NCBI GenBank assembly: GCA_000720995.1
Contig: JOEL01000006.1
Span: forward strand, 124,001 to 188,000
Direction of reading: 5' to 3'
Source of the DNA: Streptomyces celluloflavus
Lineage (GTDB): Bacteria; Actinomycetota; Actinomycetes; Streptomycetales; Streptomycetaceae
DNA: 64,000 nucleotides
In this document: piece after piece, positions 34,535 to 43,315 of the stretch
Layout: the number at the start of each line of letters is the position of its first letter
How positions within the stretch are numbered: position 1 is the first letter of the stretch
Made by a program: the position numbers and the translations under genes
Notes under the pieces: model-generated
The model's database searches: none
The model's input: only the letters and a program-made list of their open reading frames with translations
What the model was told of the DNA's origin: nothing

Positions 34535-36434
34535 GGGAGTCCTCGGGAGTGGGTGCGGTGCGGACGGCGGCGGGGACCGGCGGGGCGGGGTGAGAACCGG
34601 CGGGCGGTGGGGTCCGGTCCCGCAGGAAGGTGAGCAGCGCCCGCGCGGTCGCGTCGTTCTGCCGGAAGGCGGGGGCATTGGTACGGGGGCGGGCGAAGGC
34701 GCCGCCGGAGCGGGCGTCGGTGTGCGGGCCGAGGGCGAAGCGGCGGGGGTGCGGGCGGCCCGCCCGGTCCAGGATCCGGCCGTCGGCGGCGGCCACGGCC
34801 AGCAGTCCGGCGGCCGTGGACGCGGCGCCTTCGGAGTGCAGTCCGCGCAGCAGGGCGTCCCGGGTGCGCGCGACCGTCGGTTCCGGCAGCCGCGCCTCCA
34901 CCAGCGCGCGGGCCTCGACCGACGCCCCCGGCACGCTGGCGCTCTCGGCGCGGAAGACCCCGCGCCGTTCGTCGGCGGTGACGGTGGTGTCCGCGCCGAG
35001 GAAGCGCACCACCCCGGCCCGGGAGAGCGCGAGCAGCTGGCGCAGCCGGGGGCCGGGCGGTCCGGAGGCGAGGTAGCTGAAGAAGCCGTGCCACCAGGGG
35101 CCGCGGTCGCCGATGCGGATCAGTTGCCCGTACACCGACAGCAGGGCGTGGAAGACCGCCAGGTCGGGGCTGTGCGCGGGGTCGTGGCGGCGGGCGAGAT
35201 CGGCCTCGATGTAGCGGCGCAACCCGTCTTGCAGGGCGTCGGCGTCGCGGTAGCGGACCCCGGCCAGCGGATGGTCCAGGGCGGCCAGGTCGAGGCGGTC
35301 GGCGGGGTCCGGGACCGAGGCGCCGACCAGGGCCTGGAGTGCGGCGCTGCCCGGGTCGGCGGCGGCGTACTTCTCCTCGAAGTCGGGCCAGTTGACGCGG
35401 GTGCGCTCCGGATGGGCGGTGAACAGCCGGTGGTAGTGGGCGAAGCCCAGTTCCTTGTCGATCAGCGGCCGGATGTCGCGCTCGAAGTCGATGCCGTCGG
35501 GCCGGGCGAGCAGCGCGTCGAGCTGCGCGGGCCCGAAGAAGCGGGGCAGCGGCGGCCGTTCGCCGGGCAGCTCGTAGCCGATCTTGGAGTGGTAGGGCAC
35601 TCCGCGCCGCGATCCGACGTGCAGGACGGGTTCGCGCCCCGAGGGCCGGTAGGTCAGCTCGCCGCCGGCGCCGGTCGTGTAGCTGCCGCCGCGCCCCTCG
35701 GTGAGCAGCACCATCAGGTCGACGAAGGCCAGCCCGAAGCCGCGGACGAGCACCGGCTCGCCGGGGCGCAGCGCGGTGAGATCGCTGTCGGCGGTGAAGG
35801 CGGGCGGCAGATGGGTCAGCCCGTGCCGGTCGGCGAAGGCGGTCAGCGCCCGCTGCTCGGGCGGCGGGGTCGACTCCAGATGGCCGAGGGTGAGCACGAC
35901 GAGGTCGGCGACGAGCGGTGTGGGGCACCCCGCCAGCCACACCTGTTGCCGTCCGTCGCGCGCTCCGGCGAGGCGTACGGCGGTGCGCCGGTGTTCGTGG
36001 ACGGCGATGCGCGGGGGCAGCGCGGCCACCGACCGCTCGTACACCCAGCTCAGATACGCGCTCTGCAGCCGCCGGGCGGCGAAGTCCTGCGGTCCCAGGG
36101 CCGCGAGGTCCGCGGCGAGGCCGGGTGCGACGCGTATCCCGCCGTCGCGCACCGCGCGGGCCCAGGCGGCGAGCGAGGGGCCGGGCCGCACCGGGCCCTC
36201 CTGCCGCACGGTCTCGTCGGTGAACATGGTGACGTCCTCGGCCAGGGAGTTCATCCACAGCAGCGGGGACTGGTCGTGGCGCCAGATGCGGCCGCCGCCG
36301 GGCGGATGCGGATCGACGAGATGCAGGTCCAGCGGCCGGTCGCCGTACAGTTCGGCGGCGTTGGCGGCGATGCGCTCGACCAGTCCGGTGCCGCGCGGCC
36401 CGGCTCCCACGATCACCACGGAGGGCCTCGTCAT
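34518..36434 (-). CDS. FAD/NAD(P)-binding protein (NAD_binding_9 type) inside an ABC operon
   Basis: The 638-aa protein starts with a dinucleotide fold, PSVVIVGAGPRGTGLVERIA, and has GGRIWRHDQSPLLWMNSLAEDV and FGLAFVDLMVLLTEGRGG further in, typical of PF13454-like proteins sometimes labelled as hydroxyacylglutathione- or adenylate-associated. It is sandwiched between the two permease genes (4-bp overlap with A, 17-bp with B), so it must be made with the transporter. It might oxidise the substrate or feed electrons to the flavin monooxygenases; neither is shown. Confidence 0.82.
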   Translation of the reverse strand: MTRPSVVIVGAGPRGTGLVERIAANAAELYGDRPLDLHLVDPHPPGGGRIWRHDQSPLLWMNSLAEDVTMFTDETVRQEGPVRPGPSLAAWARAVRDGGIRVAPGLAADLAALGPQDFAARRLQSAYLSWVYERSVAALPPRIAVHEHRRTAVRLAGARDGRQQVWLAGCPTPLVADLVVLTLGHLESTPPPEQRALTAFADRHGLTHLPPAFTADSDLTALRPGEPVLVRGFGLAFVDLMVLLTEGRGGSYTTGAGGELTYRPSGREPVLHVGSRRGVPYHSKIGYELPGERPPLPRFFGPAQLDALLARPDGIDFERDIRPLIDKELGFAHYHRLFTAHPERTRVNWPDFEEKYAAADPGSAALQALVGASVPDPADRLDLAALDHPLAGVRYRDADALQDGLRRYIEADLARRHDPAHSPDLAVFHALLSVYGQLIRIGDRGPWWHGFFSYLASGPPGPRLRQLLALSRAGVVRFLGADTTVTADERRGVFRAESASVPGASVEARALVEARLPEPTVARTRDALLRGLHSEGAASTAAGLLAVAAADGRILDRAGRPHPRRFALGPHTDARSGGAFARPRTNAPAFRQNDATARALLTFLRDRTPPPAGSHPAPPVPAAVRTAPTPEDSHAADQ

Positions 36435-37345
36435 CGGGCACCGGCCGTACCGCGCGCGTAGTGCCGCTCGACGTAGTGCTGGCCGACGCCGAGCACCGAG
36501 GTGACCACGACGTACCAGATGGTGGCGACCAGCAGCAGCGGGATGACCTGGTAGGTGCGGTGGTAGACCAGCTGGACGGAGTAGAGCAGGTCCTGTACGG
36601 CGATCACGCTGACGATGGAGGTGCCCTTGAGCGTGCCGATCAGCATGTTGCCGGCCGGTGGCACGATCGCCCGCATCGCCTGCGGCAGCACGATGCGGCG
36701 CAGCCGCCGCCAGGCGCCGAGCCCGAGCGCCTGGGCGGCCTCCAGCTGGCCCTTCTCGACGGAGAGGAGGCCGCCGCGGACGACCTCGGCGGCGTACGCG
36801 GCCTCGTGCAGGGTGAGGCCGATGATGGCGATGGTGACCGGGCCGAGCAGGTTCACGGTCTTGACGGTGAGGAGTTCCGGGCCGAACGGGATGCCGATGC
36901 CGAGTTGCGGATAGAGCGCGCCGATGTTGAACCAGAACAGCAGCTGGACCAGGACCGGCATCGAGCGGAAGAGCCAGATGTAGCCCCAACTGACGCTCCG
37001 CAGCACCTTGTTGGACGACATCCGCAGCACTGCCAGCAGGGTGCCCAGCACAAAGCCGAGCGCCGTCACCAGCACGGTCAGCCACAGCGTGAGCCCGAGG
37101 CCGCGCAGTACGGCGGTGGTGGTGAAGTACTCGCCGACGACGCCCCACTGGAAGGCGTCGTTGCGGACGAGGGAGTTGACGTCCATGGCGAGCAGCAGCA
37201 CCACGGCGGCGGCGGTCCACTGGCCGGTGCGGCGCACGGGGACGACCTTGAGGGCGTCCGCGGCGGGTGGTGCGCCAGGAGGGTCGAGGGGGCGGTGATC
37301 CGGTGACGCGGACGGATCGGACAACACTGCGTCGTTCACAGGCAT
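36431..37345 (-). CDS. ABC transporter permease A, polar amino acid type
   Basis: The 304-aa permease is first in the minus-strand operon. After a 40-residue Pro-rich tail ending VVPVRRTGQW come TM segments and the EAA loop [28 protein letters not shown]. The segments [15 protein letters not shown] and [16 protein letters not shown] parallel permease B almost residue for residue. The ATG at 37345 has GGAG about 10 bases upstream. Its stop overlaps the FAD protein start by ATGA. Confidence 0.93.
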   Translation of the reverse strand: MPVNDAVLSDPSASPDHRPLDPPGAPPAADALKVVPVRRTGQWTAAAVVLLLAMDVNSLVRNDAFQWGVVGEYFTTTAVLRGLGLTLWLTVLVTALGFVLGTLLAVLRMSSNKVLRSVSWGYIWLFRSMPVLVQLLFWFNIGALYPQLGIGIPFGPELLTVKTVNLLGPVTIAIIGLTLHEAAYAAEVVRGGLLSVEKGQLEAAQALGLGAWRRLRRIVLPQAMRAIVPPAGNMLIGTLKGTSIVSVIAVQDLLYSVQLVYHRTYQVIPLLLVATIWYVVVTSVLGVGQHYVERHYARGTAGAR

Positions 37346-37455
37346 GCGCGAAGGCTCCGTGGATTCAACGATCTGACACGGGAGTTGAGCGCCTTCACAC
37401 AGGCGGAACGGGTCGCGCCCCTCAGCACGACCGCCCCTTGAGGCTATGAGGGGCA

Positions 37456-37485
37456 GGCTATGGGGTGAACACGCCTCATTGTCAA
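37456..37485 (-). promoter_or_regulatory. Candidate promoter of the minus-strand transporter operon
   Basis: On the minus strand TTGACA (37485-37480) is followed 18 bp later by ATAGCC (37461-37456), about 110 bp before the permease A start. The -35 is perfect and the -10 is weak. Confidence 0.35.
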
Positions 37486-37536
37486 TGCCGTCCACACTGT
37501 GAGCGAGGGAGCGCTGCGCGGTTGACGTGGAAACGG

Positions 37537-37629
37537 ATGCCTGTTCCACTTGGTCGCATGTATGCATGGCAGCGGCTGGTCACCCGCGACCACATCGACC
37601 TCGGTCGTGTGTGGTCGTCTTCCTGTTGA
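37537..37629 (+). CDS. Putative Cys-ending leader peptide of sulfur-type operons
   Basis: A 30-codon frame (ATG at 37537; a second ATG at 37558) ends RDHIDLGRVWSSSC and then TGA. The pattern H-x-D-L-x-R-V-x-S...C matches short leader peptides found upstream of sulfur-uptake and LLM-monooxygenase operons in streptomycetes. They are thought to sense cysteinyl-tRNA by ribosome stalling or coupling. It reads toward the plus-strand genes (LLM remnant, GNAT, binding protein), 263 bp upstream of them. Too short for ordinary gene callers; the identification rests on the motif. Confidence 0.7.
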   Translation: MPVPLGRMYAWQRLVTRDHIDLGRVWSSSC

Positions 37630-37892
37630 GCTGACGCCCTGCCCTGAAGCCCGCCGCCGATAAGGCCGGGCCGTTTCGCGGTTCTCCTCTCCCGTTACCG
37701 CGCGCCTTCACACTTCGCGCCGCCACTCGGCGCACCCCTCCCCTCGCCTGTCCCGGAACCCGGGCGCCCCGGCGTCCCCCGGTTCCTCCTTGTCCACCCT
37801 GTCCACGGCTGTTCCCGCCTCCACGGGTCGCTGTTCGCTGTTCACGTTCACTGTTTCCCCGTTCCGCCGGCACGCTCGAAGAAGGGCGCGGT

Positions 37893-38093
37893 ATGCGCTT
37901 CGGCGTCTTGACCTTGACCGACCACGTCCCGGACCCACCGTCCGGGCACCGCTTCACCCCGTACGCCACCGGTCCGTACGCGCCCGGTCCGTGCGGACCC
38001 GCCCCGCGCGTATGCCGCCGCCCGGCCGCCGGACTCGCGCTATCCACAAGGGAGTTGGGCTCCCCCGCGGCCGACGCCGGGGCGGTCCGGTGA
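37893..38093 (+). pseudogene. Truncated LLM monooxygenase remnant coupled to GNAT
   Basis: A 66-codon frame begins MRFGVLTLTDHVPDPPSGHR, the exact N-terminal style of LLM flavin oxidoreductases (first barrel strand), after GAAGAAGG. It then loses all family sequence and becomes Pro/Gly-rich. Its TGA overlaps the GTG of the GNAT gene (GTGA). The simplest reading is an internal deletion that removed about 300 codons while keeping start, frame and coupling. It could alternatively be a leader-like small protein. Confidence 0.55.
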
Positions 38094-38596
38094 CCGGCGC
38101 GCCCCGGCCGCCGTACGCGGCCGCCCCGACCGTCCTGCACACCACCGTCACCGATCCGCTCGCCCGCCCACTGCTGGACGAACTCACCCACGAGTACCGC
38201 ACCCGGTACGAGAAGCCCGTCGATCTGAGCCTGGAGTACCCGCCCGAGGAGTTCACCCCGCCGCGGGGCGCGTTCCTGCTGCTCCTGGCGGACGGCGGTC
38301 CGGTCGCCGGCGGTGCGTACCGCCGCTACGACGCGCACACCGCCGAGTTCAAACGGATCTGGACGCACTCCGCGCACCGCCGCCGCGGTCTGGCCCGGCG
38401 GGTGCTGGACGTCCTGGAACGGGACGCCGCCGACCGCGGCTACACCCGTGTCTACCTCACGACCGGCCCCCGCCAGCCCGAGGCCAAGGGGCTCTATCTC
38501 GCCGCGGGCTACCGCCCGTTGTTCGACCCGACCGCCGACCCGGAGACGATCGGCCCGCTGCCGTTCGAGAAGCACCTGGAGATCCCCCGCCCATGA
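38090..38596 (+). CDS. GNAT-family N-acetyltransferase
   Basis: The GTG at 38090 overlaps the upstream stop (GTGA) and gives 168 aa. GNAT motifs are clear: GGAYRRYDAHTAEFKRIWTHSAHRRRGLARRVLDVLE with the acetyl-CoA loop HRRRGLA, then YTRVYLTTGPRQPEAKGLYLAAGY. Its stop overlaps the next binding-protein start by ATGA, tying it to solute import. By analogy with SnaA/YtmI in the B. subtilis S-alkylcysteine pathway it may acetylate an imported S-modified cysteine; that is inference. Confidence 0.85.
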   Translation: MTGAPRPPYAAAPTVLHTTVTDPLARPLLDELTHEYRTRYEKPVDLSLEYPPEEFTPPRGAFLLLLADGGPVAGGAYRRYDAHTAEFKRIWTHSAHRRRGLARRVLDVLERDAADRGYTRVYLTTGPRQPEAKGLYLAAGYRPLFDPTADPETIGPLPFEKHLEIPRP

Positions 38597-39561
38597 CCAC
38601 CACCACGCCCCGCGACCGGGCGGCGCGCGCCCCGCGGCCCCGCACCACCGCGCCGCGCGCCGCCGCCCTCCTCGCCACCGCCGTCCTGGCGCTCACCGCC
38701 TGCGGCTCGGGCGGTGCGGCCGGCGCGGCGGGACCGGCCGCCGCCGAGGTCCCGACGACGGACGTGGTCTCCGGCGTCACGGAGGACCCGGCCGCCGCGA
38801 AACTGCTGCCCGCGGACGTCCGCGCCCGGGGCACCCTCGCCCTGGCCGCCAGCGTCGGCACCCCGCCGGGCGCCACCTATCTCCCCGACGGCACGACCGT
38901 GGCCGGCCAGGACATCGACTTCGCGGACGCGGTCGGCAAGGTCCTCGGCCTGAAGCTCACCCGCGAGGTGGCGAGCTTCGAGGCGATCCTGCCCGCCCTC
39001 GACAGCGGCAAGTACGACCTGGCCACCGGCAACTTCGGCGTCACCGAGGAGCGCCGCAAGACCATCGACTTCGTCACGTACATCAACGACGGCCAGGGCT
39101 TCGCGGTCCGCGCGGACAGCCCGCTGAAGAAGGTCACCGCGCTGCCGCAGCTGTGCGGACTGACCGTCGCCACCGGCGCCGGCACCACCTTCGAGGCGAC
39201 GCTGGAGGACAACCGGCACCGGTGCCGGGACGCCGGAAAGCCGCCGTACGACGTCAAGACCTACGCCGACCAGGGCGCACTGTGGATCTCGCTGCAGCAG
39301 GGGCGCAGCGATGTGGTGATGAGCACCATCAACGGGCTGCGCTACGCCGTGCGGCAGCAGCAGGGCCTGCGGTTCCTCAACGAGTTCAAGCGGCTGGACG
39401 TCGGCTTCGCGTTCAAGAAGGGCTCCCCGCTGGCGCCCGCCGTCCAGGCCGCGGTCAACCGGCTGAAGGCGGACGGCACCTACGACCGGATCCTGAAGAA
39501 GTGGGGCACCGGCGCCTCGGCCGTCACCACCTCGCGGATCAGCCCGCCGGAGATCCGCTGA
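38593..39561 (+). CDS. Second ABC solute-binding lipoprotein (family 3)
   Basis: The 322-aa precursor has a lipobox LTAC (Cys37) after a longer basic N-terminus. The mature part shows the family-3 fold: GTLALAASVGTPPGATYLPDG, GQDIDFADAVGKVLGL, LPALDSGKYDLATGNFGVTEERRKTIDF, VATGAGTTFEATLED. Two mature cysteines (about 197 and 216) could form a disulfide. No second permease or ATPase follows, so it probably docks with the divergent importer, giving one importer with two receptors. Confidence 0.9.
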   Translation: MTTTTPRDRAARAPRPRTTAPRAAALLATAVLALTACGSGGAAGAAGPAAAEVPTTDVVSGVTEDPAAAKLLPADVRARGTLALAASVGTPPGATYLPDGTTVAGQDIDFADAVGKVLGLKLTREVASFEAILPALDSGKYDLATGNFGVTEERRKTIDFVTYINDGQGFAVRADSPLKKVTALPQLCGLTVATGAGTTFEATLEDNRHRCRDAGKPPYDVKTYADQGALWISLQQGRSDVVMSTINGLRYAVRQQQGLRFLNEFKRLDVGFAFKKGSPLAPAVQAAVNRLKADGTYDRILKKWGTGASAVTTSRISPPEIR

Positions 39562-39817
39562 CCCCGGTCCGGGCGGCCCGTCCGCACCGGCCCCGATCCC
39601 ACCGGCCGCGCACCGCCACCGCCCGTCCGCACCGACCGTGACACCCGTCGTACTGTCAGTTCGCCACGGGGGCGCGTGCGCTGACACCGCGCCACCCACT
39701 TTGCACCAGATGTGTCACGAACCCCCCGTGCGGCGGGTATCCGCTTGGCGCTCGCTCCGCATCATGAACGACCATAGGGAGACGAAACACAGAAACCGCG
39801 GGTGAGAGGAGGCGTCC

Positions 39818-40276
39818 ATGGGATCGGTGCGCAGGGCGAGTGCCTGGCTTGGGCTCGTCGACGACAACGATGACGAGCGCTACTACGACGACGACTACGC
39901 CGAGGGGTCCGGTTCCGCGTCCACGGACTCGGCCGGCAGCTCCTGGGTGACCGACCCACGGGCCCGGGTGACCGACGAGGCGGCCCAGGACCAGGGCACC
40001 CGTATCGCCACGGTCACCCCGGACGGCTTCCGGGACGCCCGCGGTATCGGTGAGCTGTTCCGGGAGGGCGTCCCGGTGATCGTCAACCTGACGGCCATGG
40101 AGTCCTCCGACGCCAAGCGCGTGGTGGACTTCGTCGCCGGGCTGACCTTCGGGCTGCGCGGTTCGATCGAGCGGGTCGCCCCCCGGGTGTTCCTGCTCAC
40201 CCCGCCGGACTACAAGGTGCTCAACGGCGAGGCCGCCGGTCACCGCAGGACCGGCGGCTTCTTCAACCAGAACTGA
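39818..40276 (+). CDS. SepF-family cell-division protein, paralogue type
   Basis: The 152-aa protein starts at an ATG after GAGAGGAGG. Residues 1-50 carry an N-terminal amphipathic stretch and an acidic linker ([16 protein letters not shown]). The SepF core follows: [64 protein letters not shown]. SepF anchors FtsZ to the membrane. Because it lies outside the division (dcw) cluster and next to metabolic genes, it is probably one of the extra SepF-like proteins of streptomycetes that modulate septation. Confidence 0.9.
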   Translation: MGSVRRASAWLGLVDDNDDERYYDDDYAEGSGSASTDSAGSSWVTDPRARVTDEAAQDQGTRIATVTPDGFRDARGIGELFREGVPVIVNLTAMESSDAKRVVDFVAGLTFGLRGSIERVAPRVFLLTPPDYKVLNGEAAGHRRTGGFFNQN

Positions 40277-40328
40277 GGCAGGGCCGCTCACCGGAGGCCG
40301 GCCGTCGGCCCGCGCCCGGCGCCACCGC

Positions 40329-41525
40329 TCAGCGGAAGGCGTCGAGACCGGTGAGCGCCTTGCCCAGTACCAGCTGATGCATCTCGACGGTGCCCTCGTA
40401 GGTGAGCACCGATTCCAGATTCGTCGCATGCCGCATGACGGGGTATTCGAGCGAGATCCCGTTGGCGCCCAGGATCGTCCGGGCGGTGCGGCAGATCTCG
40501 ATCGCCTCGCGGACGTTGTTCAGCTTGCCGAAGCTGATCTGCTCCGGGCGCAGCTTCCCGGCGTCCAGACGCCGCCCCAGATGGTGGGCGAGCAGGATTC
40601 CCTTGTGCAGTTCGACCGCCATGTCGGCGAGCTTGGCCTGGGTGAGCTGGAAGCCGCCGATGGGCTTGCCGAACTGCTCGCGCGTCCCGGCGTACTCCAG
40701 CGCCGCCTCGAAGCAGGACCGCGCAGCCCCCATCGCGCCCCACACGATCCCGTAGCGGGCGTGGCTCAGGCAGTGCAGCGGACCGCGCAGCCCGGTGACC
40801 TCCGGCAGTACCGCGTCGGCCGGCAGCCGCACCTCGTCCAGGACGAGTTCGCTGGTGACCGAGGCGCGCAGGGACCATTTGCGGGTGATCTCGGGGGCCG
40901 AGAACCCCGGGGTGTCGGTGGGTACGACGAAACCCCGGATGCCGTCGTCGGTCCGGGCCCACACCACCGCGACACCGGCCACCGAGCCGTTGGTGATCCA
41001 CATCTTGCGCCCGGTCAGCACCCAGTCGGTGCCGTCCTTCCGGGCGTGGGTGCGCATCCCGGCGGGGTCGGAGCCGTGGTCGGGCTCGGTCAGCCCGAAG
41101 CAGCCGATGACCTCGCCGGCCGCCATCCTCGGCAGCCACTCCTGCTTCTGCTCCTTGGAGCCGAAGCGCCAGATCGCGTACATGGCGAGCGAGCCCTGCA
41201 CGGAGACCAGCGAGCGGATGCCGGAGTCGGCGGCCTCCAGCTCCAGGCAGGCCAGGCCGTACTGGACGGCGGAGGCGCCCGCGCAGCCGTAGCCGGTCAG
41301 GGACATGCCGAGCGCGCCCAGGGAGCCCAGCTCCCGGGCCAGTTCGCGGATGCCGGGGAGTTCGCCGCGCTCGTACCAGTCGGCGATATGCGGCAGGACA
41401 CGGTCGGCGGCCCACCGGCGGACGGTGCCGCGGACGGCGCGGTCCTCGTCGGTGAGCAGGTCGTCCAGGCCCAGCGGGTCGCTGGGGTCGAACGGCGGAA
41501 GCGTCGAGGGCGGCTGTGCGGGCAT
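40329..41525 (-). CDS. Acyl-CoA dehydrogenase (glutaryl-CoA dehydrogenase-like)
   Basis: The ATG at 41525 lies 7 bases after GGAGG and gives 398 aa. Acyl-CoA dehydrogenase signatures are present: FGLTEPDHGSDPAGM (FAD/substrate loop), KMWITNG, and TREQFGKPIGGFQLTQAKLADM. The catalytic Glu is in LTYEGTVEMHQLVLGKALTG. The EPDHGSDP loop and the YEGT motif are typical of the glutaryl-CoA dehydrogenase branch, which couples oxidation with decarboxylation in lysine or tryptophan breakdown. A conserved Arg for the second carboxylate was not checked. Confidence 0.9.
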   Translation of the reverse strand: MPAQPPSTLPPFDPSDPLGLDDLLTDEDRAVRGTVRRWAADRVLPHIADWYERGELPGIRELARELGSLGALGMSLTGYGCAGASAVQYGLACLELEAADSGIRSLVSVQGSLAMYAIWRFGSKEQKQEWLPRMAAGEVIGCFGLTEPDHGSDPAGMRTHARKDGTDWVLTGRKMWITNGSVAGVAVVWARTDDGIRGFVVPTDTPGFSAPEITRKWSLRASVTSELVLDEVRLPADAVLPEVTGLRGPLHCLSHARYGIVWGAMGAARSCFEAALEYAGTREQFGKPIGGFQLTQAKLADMAVELHKGILLAHHLGRRLDAGKLRPEQISFGKLNNVREAIEICRTARTILGANGISLEYPVMRHATNLESVLTYEGTVEMHQLVLGKALTGLDAFR

Positions 41526-41686
41526 GGCGGGGCCTCCGGCAGGTTCGGCGCACACAAAACTAGCAGTGGTAGTTGGCGTGCCGACGGTACGGCCCCCGGC
41601 GCCGTCCGGGCAAGGGTCACCACCGCGCGGCGGGGCGCGGCGGACCCGGGGGGACGGAAGGGGAGGAGAGGAACGTCCGGCGGCCG

Positions 41687-43315
41687 TCAGCGGCCGGAGC
41701 CCGCCGGGGCGGGTTCGCTGTCGCAGCCGGCGCCCGTGGCGGTGTCGCCCTCGGCCCGCTCCGCGGAGTCCGCGGCCCGGCGCGGCAGCCGCAGCGCGAT
41801 GGCCGCACCGACCAGCAGCAGCAGGGCGCTGCTGACGAGGGTGATGTGCAGCCCGCGGATGAAGGAGTCCCGGGCCGCCTCGCGCAGCGCGGCCCTGGCC
41901 GATTCGCCGAGCCCCGCCGCCACCTTGTACGCCTCACCGAGCGAATGCGACGCCGCGGCGGAGGACCGCTCGGAGACGCCGTCGACATGGGAGAGGCCCG
42001 GGGCGTAGGCCGCGTTCATCACGCTGCCGAGCAGCGCGACACCGATACCGGCGCCGAGCTGGTAGGAGGTCTCCCCGATGGCCGCGGCGCCGCCGGCCTG
42101 CGCCGCGGGCGCCTCGCTGAGCATCGACTCGTAGGCGCCGAAGAGCGTGCTCTGGAAACCGAAGCCGAGCAGCACGAAGCCGAGGGAGAGCAGCCAGACG
42201 CGGTCCTGGTCGTTCATCGCGGTCAGGCAGAGCACCGCGGCGGCGGTGAGGACGAACCCGAGGGAGACCATCGCCCGCGGGCCGACGGCCTGCAGCACCC
42301 GCGAACCGGCGAGCCCGGCGGCCATCGCGGCGAAGACCAGCGGCAGCATCCGCAGTCCGGTCTCCAGCGGGCTCAGTCCGAGGACGAGCTGGAGGTACTG
42401 GACGGCGATCAGCTGGAGGCCGACGAGCGCGAGCATCGCCAGCACGATGCAGCCGACGGAGGTGCCGAACGCGGGGCGGGCGAAGAGCCGCATATCGAGC
42501 AGCGGATGCTCGCGCCTGCGCTGGCGGCGGACGAAGAGGATCAGCAGCAGGGTGCCGATGACGATGGGGCCGAGCGTGGTAAGGCCGAGGACGGCCGTAC
42601 CGCTGCCGATCCGCTTCACGCCCAGGACGATGCCCAGCACGCCCAGCGCCGCGATAACCGTGCCGACCAGGTCCCAGGGGCCGTTGCGCTCGCCCCGCGA
42701 CTCCGGCAGCAGCCAGCGTCCCACCAGGAACATGACAGCCATCATCGGGATGTTGATGAGGAAGACCGAGCCCCACCAGAAGTTCTCGACGAGGAAACCG
42801 CCGAGGACCGGGCCGATGGCGGCGCCGACCGCGGCCACCGCGCTCCACACGCCGATCGCGACCGCGCGCTCCCGCCGGTCGGGGAAGACCTGGCGCAGGA
42901 TCGACAGCGTCGCGGGCATGATCATCGCGCCGCCGATGCCGAGCAGCGCACGGGCCGCCATCAGGATCTGCGGATTCGGGGCCAGCGCCGCGGCGGCCGA
43001 GGCCAGCGCGAACAGGCCGTAGCCGAGGAGCAGTATGCGCCGGCGGCCGACGCGGTCGCCGAGCGTGCCGAAGAGGATCAGCAACGACGCCGCTATCAGC
43101 GGATAGACGTCCACGATCCAGAGCAGTTCCACCGGGCCGGGGCGCAGGTCCTCGGTGACGGAGGGCACGGCCACGTACAGGATCGTGGTGTCCAGTGCGA
43201 CGAAGAGCAGGCTGACGCAGAGCACGATCAGCACGGTCCAGCGGTTCACGCCGCCGCCTGGAAGCCGGGGAACACCAGCCGTCCGTCCACTGCCGGACGC
43301 GGTCGTCCCGGACAT
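41687..43315 (-). CDS. MFS exporter, DHA2 (14-TM) family
   Basis: The ATG at 43315 is 7 bases after AGGAGG and gives 542 aa. Motif A (GTLGDRVGRRRILLLG) and motif C (GAAIGPVLGGFLVENFWWGSVFLINIP) are intact, and 14 hydrophobic segments can be traced. The N-terminal motif LFVALDTTILYVAVPSV with its acidic residue is typical of EmrB/QacA drug exporters. No regulator is adjacent; the mannosyltransferase-like gene is divergent. Substrate unknown. Confidence 0.92.
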   Translation of the reverse strand: MSGTTASGSGRTAGVPRLPGGGVNRWTVLIVLCVSLLFVALDTTILYVAVPSVTEDLRPGPVELLWIVDVYPLIAASLLILFGTLGDRVGRRRILLLGYGLFALASAAAALAPNPQILMAARALLGIGGAMIMPATLSILRQVFPDRRERAVAIGVWSAVAAVGAAIGPVLGGFLVENFWWGSVFLINIPMMAVMFLVGRWLLPESRGERNGPWDLVGTVIAALGVLGIVLGVKRIGSGTAVLGLTTLGPIVIGTLLLILFVRRQRRREHPLLDMRLFARPAFGTSVGCIVLAMLALVGLQLIAVQYLQLVLGLSPLETGLRMLPLVFAAMAAGLAGSRVLQAVGPRAMVSLGFVLTAAAVLCLTAMNDQDRVWLLSLGFVLLGFGFQSTLFGAYESMLSEAPAAQAGGAAAIGETSYQLGAGIGVALLGSVMNAAYAPGLSHVDGVSERSSAAASHSLGEAYKVAAGLGESARAALREAARDSFIRGLHITLVSSALLLLVGAAIALRLPRRAADSAERAEGDTATGAGCDSEPAPAGSGR

